A stretch of DNA of 58,358 bases. It comes from Actinomycetota bacterium. GTDB taxonomy: Bacteria; Actinomycetota; Geothermincolia; Geothermincolales; RBG-13-55-18. Of the stretch, positions 33,922 to 42,087 are shown piece after piece (position 1 is the first letter of the stretch; every line of letters starts with the position of its first letter). The DNA is taken from contig JACIXC010000018.1 in assembly GCA_014360655.1 (NCBI GenBank), positions 1 through 58,358 on the forward strand, given 5' to 3'. The notes beneath the pieces were generated by a model. The model ran no database searches. It saw nothing but the letters and a program-made list of their open reading frames with translations, and was not told the origin of the DNA. The position numbers were made by a program, and so were the translations under genes.

Positions 33922-35511
33922 CTATTCGAATTCCTCGTAGCGCGGGAGGGACAGGAAGGGCTCCGCCTGGCGCCGGGTCTCCTCGCGCTGCCGCTCCACC
34001 AGGCGCAGCGCGCGCATCTGCTGGAGGAACCACCGGAAGGACGTGTTGGCCTGCACGGTCTCGCGCGCCGCCTTCGCCATGGCCCTCCTCTTCCTCTCGC
34101 CCAGGGCCAGGGCGCGGTGGACGGCATCGGCGGTCTCCGAGATGTCCAGGGGGTTCACCGGGATCACCGCGTTCCTCAGTTCCTGGTAGGCGCCCGCTCC
34201 CACCGAGAGGATGATCACCCCGTCCCGCTCGTTGAGCACCGCGCCCTCCTTGGATACCAGGTTCATGCCGTCGACCACGGGGTTGACCAGCAGCACGTCG
34301 TATTCCCGCAGGGCCGCCACGGACCGGGGGTAATTGTCCTCGATGTCCAGGTAGACGGGGTCCCATTCCAGCGAACCGTATTCGCGGTTGATGGCGTGGG
34401 AGAGCTCCTCTATCTCCCGCTTGAGGTCACGGTATTCCGCGAGCTCCAGGCGGGAGGGATAGAGGAGGTTGGCGAAGACGATGCGGTTGTGCCACTCGGG
34501 ATGCCGGCGCAGGAAGAGGTCATAGGCCTGCAGGCCGCGCAGGATGTTCTTGGAGGGCTCCACGCGGTCCACGCGCACCAGGAGCTTGCGGCCCTGCGCC
34601 AGGGCGCGGAAGCGCGCGCGATACTCGGCCACGTCCGGCCTGTTGGAAATCCTTTCCAGGGCCTCGTGGTCGATGGAAATGGGGTAATGGCGGACGAAGG
34701 TCTCCCTTTCCCCGTGGCGGACGACCCTGCGCTTGAAGTCGACGGACGCCCTCACCGCCTCCCCCTCGCGGCAGCAGTGGAGGAAGTTGTTGGCGTAGTG
34801 GTGGGTGTGGAAGCCGAGCACGTCGTTGGCCAGCATCCCCTGCAGCAGCTCCCGGCGCAGGGGCTGGGGCAGGAGGCGCAGGTAGTCCGACTGCACCCAG
34901 GGGCTGTGGGTGAAATGGTGGATGAGGACGTCGGGCTCCCGCCTCCGGATGTATTGCGCGCAGAGGAAGAGGTGGTAGTCCTGCAGGAAGACGAGGGGCT
35001 TCTTGTCGGAGGAGCGTATTTCCCTGACTATCTCGTCGGCGAAGAGGCGGTTGACCTTGCGGTAGCCGTTGACCCAAGCCTCGTGCACGTACTCGTCTAT
35101 GGTGGGTTTGCGGATAACGTCGAAGAGGTAGTGCTGCAGGGGCCAGAGCAGCGAGTTGCTGATGACGTTGTAGTACTGGTGGTAGTCACGGCTTTCGGGC
35201 GTGATGAACCTCACCCAGTACTGCGGCCTTTCCGGGGGCATGGCCAGTCGCTGCCGCGCCGTTTCCTGTGCCATGCGCGCGTCCTCGCGGGTGCGCGCCG
35301 CGGAGATCCACACCGCGTCGGTGGCGGTCAGGGCGGTGGACATCGCGGTGACGACGCCGCCTGCCCCCCGGTAGGCCTTGATGCTCCCGTCGGGTGCGCG
35401 CCTGAACTCCACCGGGCCGCGGTTGGAGGCGACGATGACGTACTTGTCCTTGAGGTACTGGCGGACCTGGCGCGGGGTTATGGTCTCCAGGTCCAGCTCG
35501 TCCAGCTCCAT
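33922..35511 (-). CDS. otsA: Alpha,alpha-trehalose-6-phosphate synthase (GT20)
   Basis: The 529-residue GT20 enzyme joins UDP- or GDP-glucose and glucose-6-phosphate. Signatures are VIVASNRGPVEFRR near the N-terminus, VFLQDYHLFLCAQYIRR, HHFTHSPWVQSDYLRLLP, LGFHTHHYANNFL, RVDRVEPSKNILRGLQAYD and NPVVDGMNLVSKEGA. The ATG at 35511 follows AAGGAGGTGGGC; a GTG at 35526 would add MKEVG but sits before that ribosome site. TATACT (minus strand, 35536-35531) lies 19 nt upstream of the ATG as a possible -10. The matching phosphatase gene is 3.6 kb away, separated by the nitroreductase, TreT-like and ABC ATPase genes. Confidence 0.93.
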   Translation of the reverse strand: MELDELDLETITPRQVRQYLKDKYVIVASNRGPVEFRRAPDGSIKAYRGAGGVVTAMSTALTATDAVWISAARTREDARMAQETARQRLAMPPERPQYWVRFITPESRDYHQYYNVISNSLLWPLQHYLFDVIRKPTIDEYVHEAWVNGYRKVNRLFADEIVREIRSSDKKPLVFLQDYHLFLCAQYIRRREPDVLIHHFTHSPWVQSDYLRLLPQPLRRELLQGMLANDVLGFHTHHYANNFLHCCREGEAVRASVDFKRRVVRHGERETFVRHYPISIDHEALERISNRPDVAEYRARFRALAQGRKLLVRVDRVEPSKNILRGLQAYDLFLRRHPEWHNRIVFANLLYPSRLELAEYRDLKREIEELSHAINREYGSLEWDPVYLDIEDNYPRSVAALREYDVLLVNPVVDGMNLVSKEGAVLNERDGVIILSVGAGAYQELRNAVIPVNPLDISETADAVHRALALGERKRRAMAKAARETVQANTSFRWFLQQMRALRLVERQREETRRQAEPFLSLPRYEEFE

Positions 35512-35768
35512 GCCCACCTCCTTCACCTAGAGTATAGCACCCGCGGCGTCGGGGAGCGGAAATGTATGGTAATAATTTACAGGAAACGGAAAAGGCGGAG
35601 GGTCAAGCGCGCCGTAGGCTGCCCGCGCCGGGGACCGGGCGCCGCAGGGATTTCGGTCCCGGGCGCCGCCCGCGCGCCGGGCTGGCCACGGCCCCACCTG
35701 TTCTGGCAGGGTCCTGTTGCGCCGCGTCGCCCGCGCGCCGCGCAAGCCGTGCCGGCCGGACCGCGGAA

Positions 35769-36317
35769 CTATTCCCCGGAAACGCCGAGGCGCAGGGGCC
35801 GGCCCCACTTCTCCCGGAAGGCGATCTCCTCGAGGGGCTTGCGGCTGCGCGCCTCGGGATAGACGGCCGGGTACCCCAGCGGGGTCATGGCCACGATGCG
35901 CATGTTCTCGGGCACTTCCAGGATGGAACGGACCTTCTCCTCGTCGAACCAGCCGACCCAGCAGGTGCCGAGACCCTGGTTCCATGCCTCGAGGCACAGG
36001 TGCTGGAAGCAGATTCCGATGTCCACCAGGTAGTAATCCTGGCCGTTCGCCTTCCCCGATGCCTCCGGGTCCGCGCAGGCCACGATGAGCACGGGTGCGG
36101 TGGCCACCGCCTTCTGGGCGGGGTTGTTCTGCAGGGTGGCGGCGACCGCTTCCCTTATCGCCCGGTCCGTGACGACGATAAAGCGCCAGCACTGCATGTT
36201 GGCCCAGGAGGGGGCGAGGCGGGCCGCCTCCAGGACGGCCTGCAGCTTCTCGTCCTCCACGGGACGGTCGCCGAACCTGCGTATGCTGCGCCTCTCCTCG
36301 AAGAGCTTCATCACCAT
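35769..36317 (-). CDS. Nitroreductase family FMN oxidoreductase
   Basis: The 182-residue protein begins MVMKLFEERRSIRRFGDRPV, the canonical nitroreductase start with the FMN-phosphate-binding RRS/R triplet. It continues with LAPSWANMQCWRFIVVTD, DIGICFQHLCLEAWNQGLGT and AMTPLGYPA. Members reduce nitro, quinone or enone groups with NAD(P)H. The same frame is open far upstream, to 37898, but only because it runs antisense to the TreT-like gene; the ATG at 36317 follows AAGGAGATGATCCC. It is divergent from the TreT-like gene and not in an obvious operon. Confidence 0.92.
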   Translation of the reverse strand: MVMKLFEERRSIRRFGDRPVEDEKLQAVLEAARLAPSWANMQCWRFIVVTDRAIREAVAATLQNNPAQKAVATAPVLIVACADPEASGKANGQDYYLVDIGICFQHLCLEAWNQGLGTCWVGWFDEEKVRSILEVPENMRIVAMTPLGYPAVYPEARSRKPLEEIAFREKWGRPLRLGVSGE

Positions 36318-36695
36318 GGGATCATCTCCTTCTCCCTCGTCCGCCCGGTTCCGCTCCACGGGCGATGCAGCTTCAGGCATCCCGCTTCGCTTTTCCGTCA
36401 TGCCGGCTAACGAGAATTTATCAGATTCCCCGCGCGTGTTGAAGGCCGCGCGAGGCGGGAGCGGGAGGGGGTGGGGTGTTGCCGGCGGGGCGCGGGATCG
36501 CGAAAGGAGAGGCGTGGCGCGGCCCCCCGAAACCATGTCCTGCGACCGGAGGGCGAAGACGTGATCCCCGCGGGGAGCCCCGGGGGAAGCAGAAGATCGA
36601 AGATGTGACCCCCGCCGGGAGCTTGGTATAGAATTACAGTTGATCCGCACTGCGGAGGTCGTGAGCGGCGAAAACGGGAACGGTAAGGAGGGCAG
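36318..36695 (+). other. 378-bp divergent spacer with a dispersed repeat and possible TreT promoter
   Basis: AGAAGATCGAAGATGTGACC (36591-36610) is the third copy of the motif seen at 316-406. Directly after it lies TATAGA (36627-36632), a possible -10 for the TreT-like gene, with TGTGAC (part of the repeat) 17 bp upstream as a poor -35. If real, the repeat would supply a promoter element. Nothing else is recognisable. Confidence 0.4.
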
Positions 36696-37940
36696 ATGCT
36701 GCCGAGGGTACCGGTTCAACCGCGCAGCCTGGAGCAGTACCGGGGAATAGCCGACGCCGAGGTCCTGGAGGACATACGCTCCCTGGCGAAGGGGCTGCAG
36801 GGCGCGCGGGTCCTGCACCTTAACAGCACCGCCCACGGGGGAGGGGTGGCGGAGATGCTCTACACCCTGGTTCCCCTCATGGAGAGCGTGGGCCTGCGTG
36901 CCGAGTGGAGGCTGATCGAGGGCGACCAGGACTTCTTCACCATCACCAAGCTGTTCCACAACTCCCTGCAGGGCATGGAGATCCCCATCACCGACGAGAT
37001 GAAGATGAAGTACCTGACGGTGTGCGACGAGAACGCCGCACGCTTCGACCAGGAATACGACTTCGTGATCGTGCACGACCCCCAGCCGTGCGCCCTCATC
37101 GCCGCACTGGAGGGGACCCCCTACCGCAGGGGAAAGTGGATATGGCGCTGCCACATAGACTCGACTTATGCCCGCGACGACGCCTGGGAGTTCCTGAAGC
37201 ATTACATCGACCGTTACGATGCCGCGGTTTTCACCATGGACAAGTACATCAAGACGCCGCTGCGGGTGCCCTACCTGGCCTTCATCCCGCCCTCCATCGA
37301 CCCCCTGAGCGCCAAGAACATCATCCCGGAAAAAAGGGTGCAGTCGGACATCGCCCGCCGCTACGGCGTGGACGAGACGCGCCCCATCATGCTGCAGGTG
37401 TCCCGCTTCGATCCCTGGAAGGACCCCCTGGGCCTGGTGGACTGCTTCCGGGAGGTGAAGAAGGTCCACCGGGACGTGCAGCTCGTGTACCTGGCCAGCA
37501 TGGCCGATGACGACCCGGAGGGATGGCACTATTACGAGAAGACCTACGAGTACAGCGCAGGGGATCCCGACGTGTTCCTCCTCTCCAACCAGCAGGGCAT
37601 CGGCAACGTGGAGGTGAGCGCCTTCCAGGCCATGGCCACGGTGGTCATCCAGAAGTCCCTGCGGGAGGGATTCGGGCTCACCGTTGCCGAGGCCATGTGG
37701 AAGCGCAAGCCCGTGGTGGCCGGCCGGGTGGGGGGCATCCTCCTGCAGGTGGACGACGGGGTCAACGGTTTCCTGGTGGACAGGATAGAGGAGGCCGCGG
37801 AGAAGGTCTGCCTGCTCCTGGAGAGTCCCGCAACCGCCCAGCGCATGGGCGACGCCGGACACGAGAAGGTGAGGCGTAACTTCCTCTGCACGCGCCACCT
37901 GCGCGATTACCTGCGCTTCTTTGACCTGCTTCTCGCGTGA
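36696..37940 (+). CDS. treT: Trehalose synthase of the TreT type (GT4 glycosyltransferase)
   Basis: The 414-residue GT-B protein carries LHLNSTAHGGGVAEMLYTLV, WRLIEGDQDFFTITKLFHN, VIVHDPQPCALI, KWIWRCHIDSTYARD, SRFDPWKDPLGLVDCF and QKSLREGFGLTVAEAMWKRK. This sequence set is characteristic of trehalose glycosyltransferring synthase, which makes trehalose from NDP-glucose and glucose (reversibly). The homologous clade also includes glucosylglycerate phosphorylase-like enzymes, so activity should be treated as probable. The start is an ATG after GTAAGGAGGGCAG. With OtsA and OtsB encoded nearby, the organism appears to have two trehalose routes. Confidence 0.87.
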   Translation: MLPRVPVQPRSLEQYRGIADAEVLEDIRSLAKGLQGARVLHLNSTAHGGGVAEMLYTLVPLMESVGLRAEWRLIEGDQDFFTITKLFHNSLQGMEIPITDEMKMKYLTVCDENAARFDQEYDFVIVHDPQPCALIAALEGTPYRRGKWIWRCHIDSTYARDDAWEFLKHYIDRYDAAVFTMDKYIKTPLRVPYLAFIPPSIDPLSAKNIIPEKRVQSDIARRYGVDETRPIMLQVSRFDPWKDPLGLVDCFREVKKVHRDVQLVYLASMADDDPEGWHYYEKTYEYSAGDPDVFLLSNQQGIGNVEVSAFQAMATVVIQKSLREGFGLTVAEAMWKRKPVVAGRVGGILLQVDDGVNGFLVDRIEEAAEKVCLLLESPATAQRMGDAGHEKVRRNFLCTRHLRDYLRFFDLLLA

Positions 37941-38218
37941 GAGCCGTATGCGGGGCGCCCCGTGGCGGAACCACGGACGTGTCGGAGGCCCATACCGCCC
38001 CGGGCCGGGCCGGAGGCTCCTGCCGCCGCGGGAAAGCCCCGCGGGTAAACCTCGCGCTCCCGGCGGTCGAGTGAAACCATAGTGTATCCTTATTGATATG
38101 TACTGTGCGTGCCCGTCGCCGCCGGCGTCCGCAGCGGGACCGGGCGGCGCTCAGGGCGTCCCGGTAATGCGGAGGCGGCCCATGTCCCGGTCCGGGGACC
38201 GGGCGGGGGAAGGTGGAT
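37941..38218 (+). other. 278-bp spacer between treT and the ABC ATPase gene
   Basis: It contains one AT-rich patch, CCATAGTGTATCCTTATTGATATG (38078-38101; 24 bp, of which ATCCTTATTGATATG is the richest), a likely promoter region for the ATPase gene, but no clean hexamer pair. A GC-rich dyad (GGGGCGCCCCGT) near 37970 could act in treT termination, although no T-run follows. Confidence 0.4.
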
Positions 38219-39034
38219 ATGGAGGAGATCGTCTCGTTGGGTGAAGAGGCTGACCCGCGGAACACGCCACCGTGCGCGGAAGAAGGGTACGGGAAGGCGG
38301 ACGGGAGGGTCGTGGAGCCGAGAGGGAAGGACCTCATCGTCTTTGAGAAGGTGAGCAAGGTCTACCACCTGGGCGAGGTCGAGGTGGCCGCCCTGCGAGA
38401 CGTGGACCTGGTGGTGAGGGAAGGGGAGTTCATCGTCATCCTGGGGCCGAGCGGTTCCGGCAAGACCACGCTCCTGAACCTCATCGGCGGCATGGACACC
38501 GTCACCAGCGGCAGGTTGACCGTAAACGGACGGGACATCTCCGGCCTTGACACCAGGGGGCTGACGGACTACAGGCGCACGCAGATAGGTTTTATCTTCC
38601 AGTTCTTCAACCTCATCCCCACCCTCACTGCCCTGGAGAACGTGGAGTTCGCCCTGGACCTGGTCTCGCAGAACGAGAGGGGGAAGGCCAGGGAGGCGCT
38701 GGAGATGGTGGGCCTGGCGGCGCGGGCGGACCATTTTCCCAGCCAACTTTCGGGCGGCGAGCAACAGCGGGTGGCCATCGCCAGGGCCATCTGCAAGGAC
38801 CCGCCCATACTCCTGTGTGACGAGCCCACCGGGGAGCTGGATTACGAGACGGGGAAGAACGTCCTCGGCGTGATGCAGCGCATCAACAGGGAAAAAGGCC
38901 AGACCATCATACTGGTCACCCACAACTCGGCCATCGCGGAGATGGCCCACCGCGTCGTGCGCCTGCACAGCGGCGAGATAGCCGAGATAGTCGAGGTGGA
39001 GAACCCCAGGGACGCCGGCGAGCTCGTCTGGTAG
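38219..39034 (+). CDS. ABC transporter ATP-binding protein, LolD/MacB type, without a permease
   Basis: The 271-residue ATPase has an extra ~40-residue N-terminal lead before the core. Walker A is [12 protein letters not shown], the Q-loop region is [20 protein letters not shown] (typical of the LolD/MacB/FtsE-like family), the signature is [14 protein letters not shown], Walker B is [12 protein letters not shown] and the H-loop is ILVTHN. Such proteins drive MacB/FtsX-fold permeases that move lipoproteins, peptides or signals. No permease gene is adjacent, because otsB lies downstream on the opposite strand. The ATG at 38219 follows GGGGGAAGGTGGAT; the GTG at 38213 is less likely. Confidence 0.92.
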   Translation: MEEIVSLGEEADPRNTPPCAEEGYGKADGRVVEPRGKDLIVFEKVSKVYHLGEVEVAALRDVDLVVREGEFIVILGPSGSGKTTLLNLIGGMDTVTSGRLTVNGRDISGLDTRGLTDYRRTQIGFIFQFFNLIPTLTALENVEFALDLVSQNERGKAREALEMVGLAARADHFPSQLSGGEQQRVAIARAICKDPPILLCDEPTGELDYETGKNVLGVMQRINREKGQTIILVTHNSAIAEMAHRVVRLHSGEIAEIVEVENPRDAGELVW

Positions 39035-39106
39035 CAAGCGCGGAGCCGCAGGTCATGGCCAGCGCCTGGCCCCGTCCGTGACTTCCCGGGCACGTTCACG
39101 GCACGC

Positions 39107-39877
39107 TCACAGGAGGCGGGAGAGGAGTTCCAGGAGGCCGCTGGGGCCCTCCACGGTGAGGTCGGCGACGGCCTCCAGTTCCACGGGGGTCTCCGGGGAG
39201 AGCACGGCCACGGCGATCCCCTCGAACCCTCCCTCGCGCATGAGCCGGCGCAGGCCCCGGAAGGCGTCGACGTCGGTCAGGTCATCGCCGGCATAAAGGG
39301 CGCGGCGCAGTTTCCAGCCCCGGGAGAGGCGGGCGAGCACGGTGCCCTTGTCGATCTCCACCGGCGGGCGCAGCTCCACCGTCTTGCGGCCGCGGCGCGT
39401 CCGCAGGCCGAACCTGAGCGCTGCGCTTTCCGCCAGGCGCAGCACGTCAGCCTCCAGGGCGGGGTTTTCCCGGTAATGGAGGGAAACGGTGAGCATCTTG
39501 TCCTCCAGCGTCACGCCGGGCAGCCCGGAAAGGGAGGCGCGCAGCTCCTCGCGGGCCTGCTCCAGCGCGGGAAGATGGGGCAGGACCTCGGGGTCCACGC
39601 GGGGCTCCTCCTCCATCCATTCCATGCCGTGCACGCCCACGTAATGGATGTGGGGGAGCCCGACCAGTGAGGCGACATCGGCGGCTCTCCGTCCGGAGAG
39701 TATGCAGAGGGGGTAGCTCATGGCCAGGCGGGGGAGCAGCTCCGCGGCCATGGGATGCAGACGGGCGCCGCCCGGTGAGGGCGCTATGTCGCTGATGGTG
39801 CCGTCGAAGTCGAGGAAGAGGCCGCTGCGCCGGGTGTCCTCGCGGAAGTCCTCGATCCAGCCTGGTTTCTCGTCCAT
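39107..39877 (-). CDS. otsB: Trehalose-6-phosphate phosphatase
   Basis: The 256-residue HAD phosphatase has motif I FLDFDGTISDIAP (nucleophile Asp24 region), motif II ILSGRRAADV, the cap motif YVGVHGMEW, motif III with RPPVEIDKGTVL and motif IV YAGDDLTDVDAF. This set is diagnostic of OtsB. It dephosphorylates trehalose-6-phosphate made by OtsA. The start is an ATG after GGGAGGACGC. The gene is on the same strand as otsA but separated from it by 3.6 kb including two plus-strand genes, so the pathway genes are not one operon. Confidence 0.93.
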   Translation of the reverse strand: MDEKPGWIEDFREDTRRSGLFLDFDGTISDIAPSPGGARLHPMAAELLPRLAMSYPLCILSGRRAADVASLVGLPHIHYVGVHGMEWMEEEPRVDPEVLPHLPALEQAREELRASLSGLPGVTLEDKMLTVSLHYRENPALEADVLRLAESAALRFGLRTRRGRKTVELRPPVEIDKGTVLARLSRGWKLRRALYAGDDLTDVDAFRGLRRLMREGGFEGIAVAVLSPETPVELEAVADLTVEGPSGLLELLSRLL

Positions 39878-40118
39878 GCGTCCTCCCGATGTCGAACGGG
39901 TCGAAGGCCTGGAGCGCGGCCGCTCCGGTTCCCGCGGGGGCGACGTTCCTTCTCATGCAGGCGTTGTACCGGTTGTGCCGCCGCCGCGCTGCCGCGCGCG
40001 GTGTTCCCTACGCCGCCCCTTCGATGTTAACGGTGTTCGCGCGCGTGGCGCAACGGCTGTGCGTCACGCTCGGGGCGCGGGAGCGCGCCCGGACACCCGG
40101 GGCGGGAGAGGCGAAGCG

Positions 40119-40258
40119 GGGGACAGGTGCCGGCGGGTCGGGGCCCGTGACAAGTGGACGGGTACGGGCGGGTCAGGGCCCGTGACGGGGGACAGGTGCC
40201 GGCGGGTCGGGGCCCGTGACAAGTGGACGGGTACGGGCGGGTCAGGGCCCGTGACGGC
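40119..40258. repeat. Tandem repeat of four 34-35-bp units ending inside the CpsB-like gene
   Basis: Units start with GGACAGGTGCC or GGACGGGTACG at 40121, 40156, 40190 and 40225 (steps 35, 34, 35). They alternate in type, giving a 69-bp higher-order period. Every unit holds CGGGTCRGGGCCCGTGAC. The last unit overlaps the 3' end of the CpsB-like gene (stop at 40242-40244), supplying its stop codon and last few residues. The spacer 39878-40241 otherwise holds only GC-rich non-coding DNA between two minus-strand genes. Confidence 0.85.
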
Positions 40259-41042
40259 GCAGGGGCGCAAAGACGCGCAGGCGCCGCGGTGGCCGCGCCG
40301 CCACCGCGGCCGTTTCCTCCCCCGCCACCACCGCGGCCGGGTTCTCCTCGAGGAGGAGGCGGGCCGCATCCTCACCGAGGCTGCGGGCGAGAAGGGCGTA
40401 GGCCGGGGAGAGGTCGGGGTCCCTAGCGGCGGGGCCGTGGGCGTCGGAGGCGACCAGCCTCGCCAGTCCCTGCGAGAGCAGGGCTGCGGAGCACCGCCTC
40501 GCTGCCCGCCCGTAGAGCCCCAGCAGGGAGCCGGAGTTGACCTGGATGAGGATCCCCCGCTCCGCCAGCTCCCTCACCCTATCGGGACGGGAGGCCAGGA
40601 AGCGGTTGCGCTCAGGGTGTGCGAGTATGGGTGTGATGCCCCTCAACTGCACGAGGAAGAGTATGTCCGCCGCAGCGTTGGGCATGTCAACGAGGGGGAG
40701 GTCCGCGAGGAGGTAACGTCCGTTCCCGGCCAGGGTCAGGCGCTCCATTTCCCCGCTCTCCCTGGCCCAGCGGTAGAGACCGGCGTTGATCCTGACCTCC
40801 ACCCCGGGCACGAGGTCGAGGCCCAGGTCCCGCGAGCGCAGGAGCCCCCGGTATTTCTCCACCGCCGTGGGAATATCTTCCAGGCAAGGCAGGGATTCCT
40901 CGAGGTCGCAGTGGGGCGTGGCGACCATGCGCGCCGTCCCTCCCCGCAGGGCAATGGCGGCCATCTGCAGGAATTCCCCGTCGTCCGCGGCGCCGTCGTC
41001 GAAGCCTGGAAGGATATGGGAGTGGATGTCCGTGAAGGCCAA
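40242..41042 (-). CDS. CpsB/YwqE-type tyrosine-protein phosphatase (PHP domain)
   Basis: The 266-residue PHP protein has metal motifs DIHSHILPGFDDGA, TPHCD, PGVEVRI, LAHPERNRF and SDAHG, the order seen in CpsB/CapC/YwqE phosphatases that act on bacterial tyrosine kinases controlling capsule synthesis. It starts with TTG at 41042 after GGAGGTAAC. That ribosome site lies across the stop codon of the epimerase gene (41044-41046), so the pair is translationally coupled. The final residues RRHGP and the stop codon are encoded by the tandem repeat. No cognate tyrosine kinase is encoded here. Confidence 0.88.
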   Translation of the reverse strand: MAFTDIHSHILPGFDDGAADDGEFLQMAAIALRGGTARMVATPHCDLEESLPCLEDIPTAVEKYRGLLRSRDLGLDLVPGVEVRINAGLYRWARESGEMERLTLAGNGRYLLADLPLVDMPNAAADILFLVQLRGITPILAHPERNRFLASRPDRVRELAERGILIQVNSGSLLGLYGRAARRCSAALLSQGLARLVASDAHGPAARDPDLSPAYALLARSLGEDAARLLLEENPAAVVAGEETAAVAARPPRRLRVFAPLRRHGP

Positions 41043-41043
41043 G

Positions 41044-41994
41044 TTACCTCCGCAAGTTCTGCCTGTACCAGTCCACGGTGCGCGCGAGCCCCTCGGAGAT
41101 GCTCGTGCGCGGCTTCCACCCCAGGACCTTCCCGGCCCTGTCGGCGCGCAGGGCTATGTGCTCGAGCTCGCCGGCGCGAGGCGGTTCGTACTGCGGGCGC
41201 CCTTCGAAGTCCAGCATCTCCGCCAGCAGGCGGTAGAGCTCGTTGACCGAGGTCTCCACCCCGGTGCCGATGTTCAGGAACTCCCCTTCCCCCGTGGAAA
41301 GCGCCGCGCGGTAGGCGTCGACGACGTCTTCGACATAGACGAAATCCCTTGTCTGCTCGCCCGTTCCGAAGATCACCGGCTCCTCCCCGGCCAGTATCTT
41401 CCCTATGAAGATGGCCACCACGCCCGCTTCGCCGAAGGGGTTCTGGCGCGGGCCGTAGACATTGGCCAGGGCCAGGGTGCAGCAGGCCAGGCCGTAAGTG
41501 CGCTCGTAATAGCGGATGTATTCTTCGGCCACGAGCTTGCTCACGCCGTAGGGGGAATCGGGGCGCCGCGGGGCGTCCTCGGAGACGGGAAGGCTGTCGG
41601 GTTCCCCGTAGACGCATCCCCCCGAGCTCGTGTTGATGAAGCGGCGCACCCCGTTCTGCGCCGCCAGCTGCAGGAGGTTGATGGTCCCGAGCACGTTAAC
41701 GTCGGCGTCGAAGACGGGGTCCTTGACCGAGACCCTCACGTCGGGCTGGGCCGCGAGGTGGATGACCGCGTCCAGCTCCTTCCCCTTGAAGGCGGCGACG
41801 ACGTTGCCGTCCCTGATGTCCATGTGCAGGAAGGAGAAGCGGTTTTCCCGGGCGGCGTCCTTGACCCGGTAGAGGTTCTCGAACTTCCCTGTGCTGAGGT
41901 TGTCAACCACAGTCACCGTGTGCCCCTCCTCCAGGAGGGTATCCACCAGGTTGGAGCCGATGAAGCCGGCCCCTCCCGTGACCAGAATACGCAT
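41044..41994 (-). CDS. UDP-glucose 4-epimerase-like NAD-dependent epimerase (GalE family)
   Basis: The 316-residue extended SDR starts MRILVTGGAGFIGSNLVDTL (GxxGxxG). It has VVDNLSTGKFENL, HLAAQPDVRVSV, the serine region NTSSGGCVYGEP, the catalytic SPYGVSK (YxxxK), NVYGPRQNPFGEAGVVAIF and TRDFVYVEDVVDA. This matches short GalE/WbpP-like epimerases using UDP-Glc/Gal or their N-acetyl forms. The start at ATG 41994 follows GGAGGTGACGGG. It is co-translated with the CpsB-like phosphatase, which supports an exopolysaccharide role together with the UDP-sugar dehydrogenase upstream. Confidence 0.92.
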   Translation of the reverse strand: MRILVTGGAGFIGSNLVDTLLEEGHTVTVVDNLSTGKFENLYRVKDAARENRFSFLHMDIRDGNVVAAFKGKELDAVIHLAAQPDVRVSVKDPVFDADVNVLGTINLLQLAAQNGVRRFINTSSGGCVYGEPDSLPVSEDAPRRPDSPYGVSKLVAEEYIRYYERTYGLACCTLALANVYGPRQNPFGEAGVVAIFIGKILAGEEPVIFGTGEQTRDFVYVEDVVDAYRAALSTGEGEFLNIGTGVETSVNELYRLLAEMLDFEGRPQYEPPRAGELEHIALRADRAGKVLGWKPRTSISEGLARTVDWYRQNLRR

Positions 41995-42087
41995 CCCGTC
42001 ACCTCCCGTCATTCTCTCTTGCTCTCCTGCGGGCCCGTTGTCGCCCCCACCGCCGTTCGCCGCCGTGGTGGTCCCGGGCCGCGCGGC

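Noticed and set aside
34117-35862. Long plus-strand frame antisense to otsA
   Set aside because: It is the complement of a confidently identified GT20 enzyme and has no conserved motif.
36318-37898. Upstream extension of the nitroreductase frame antisense to treT
   Set aside because: The nitroreductase N-terminal motif and ribosome site fix the start at 36317; the extension is the shadow of the treT codons.
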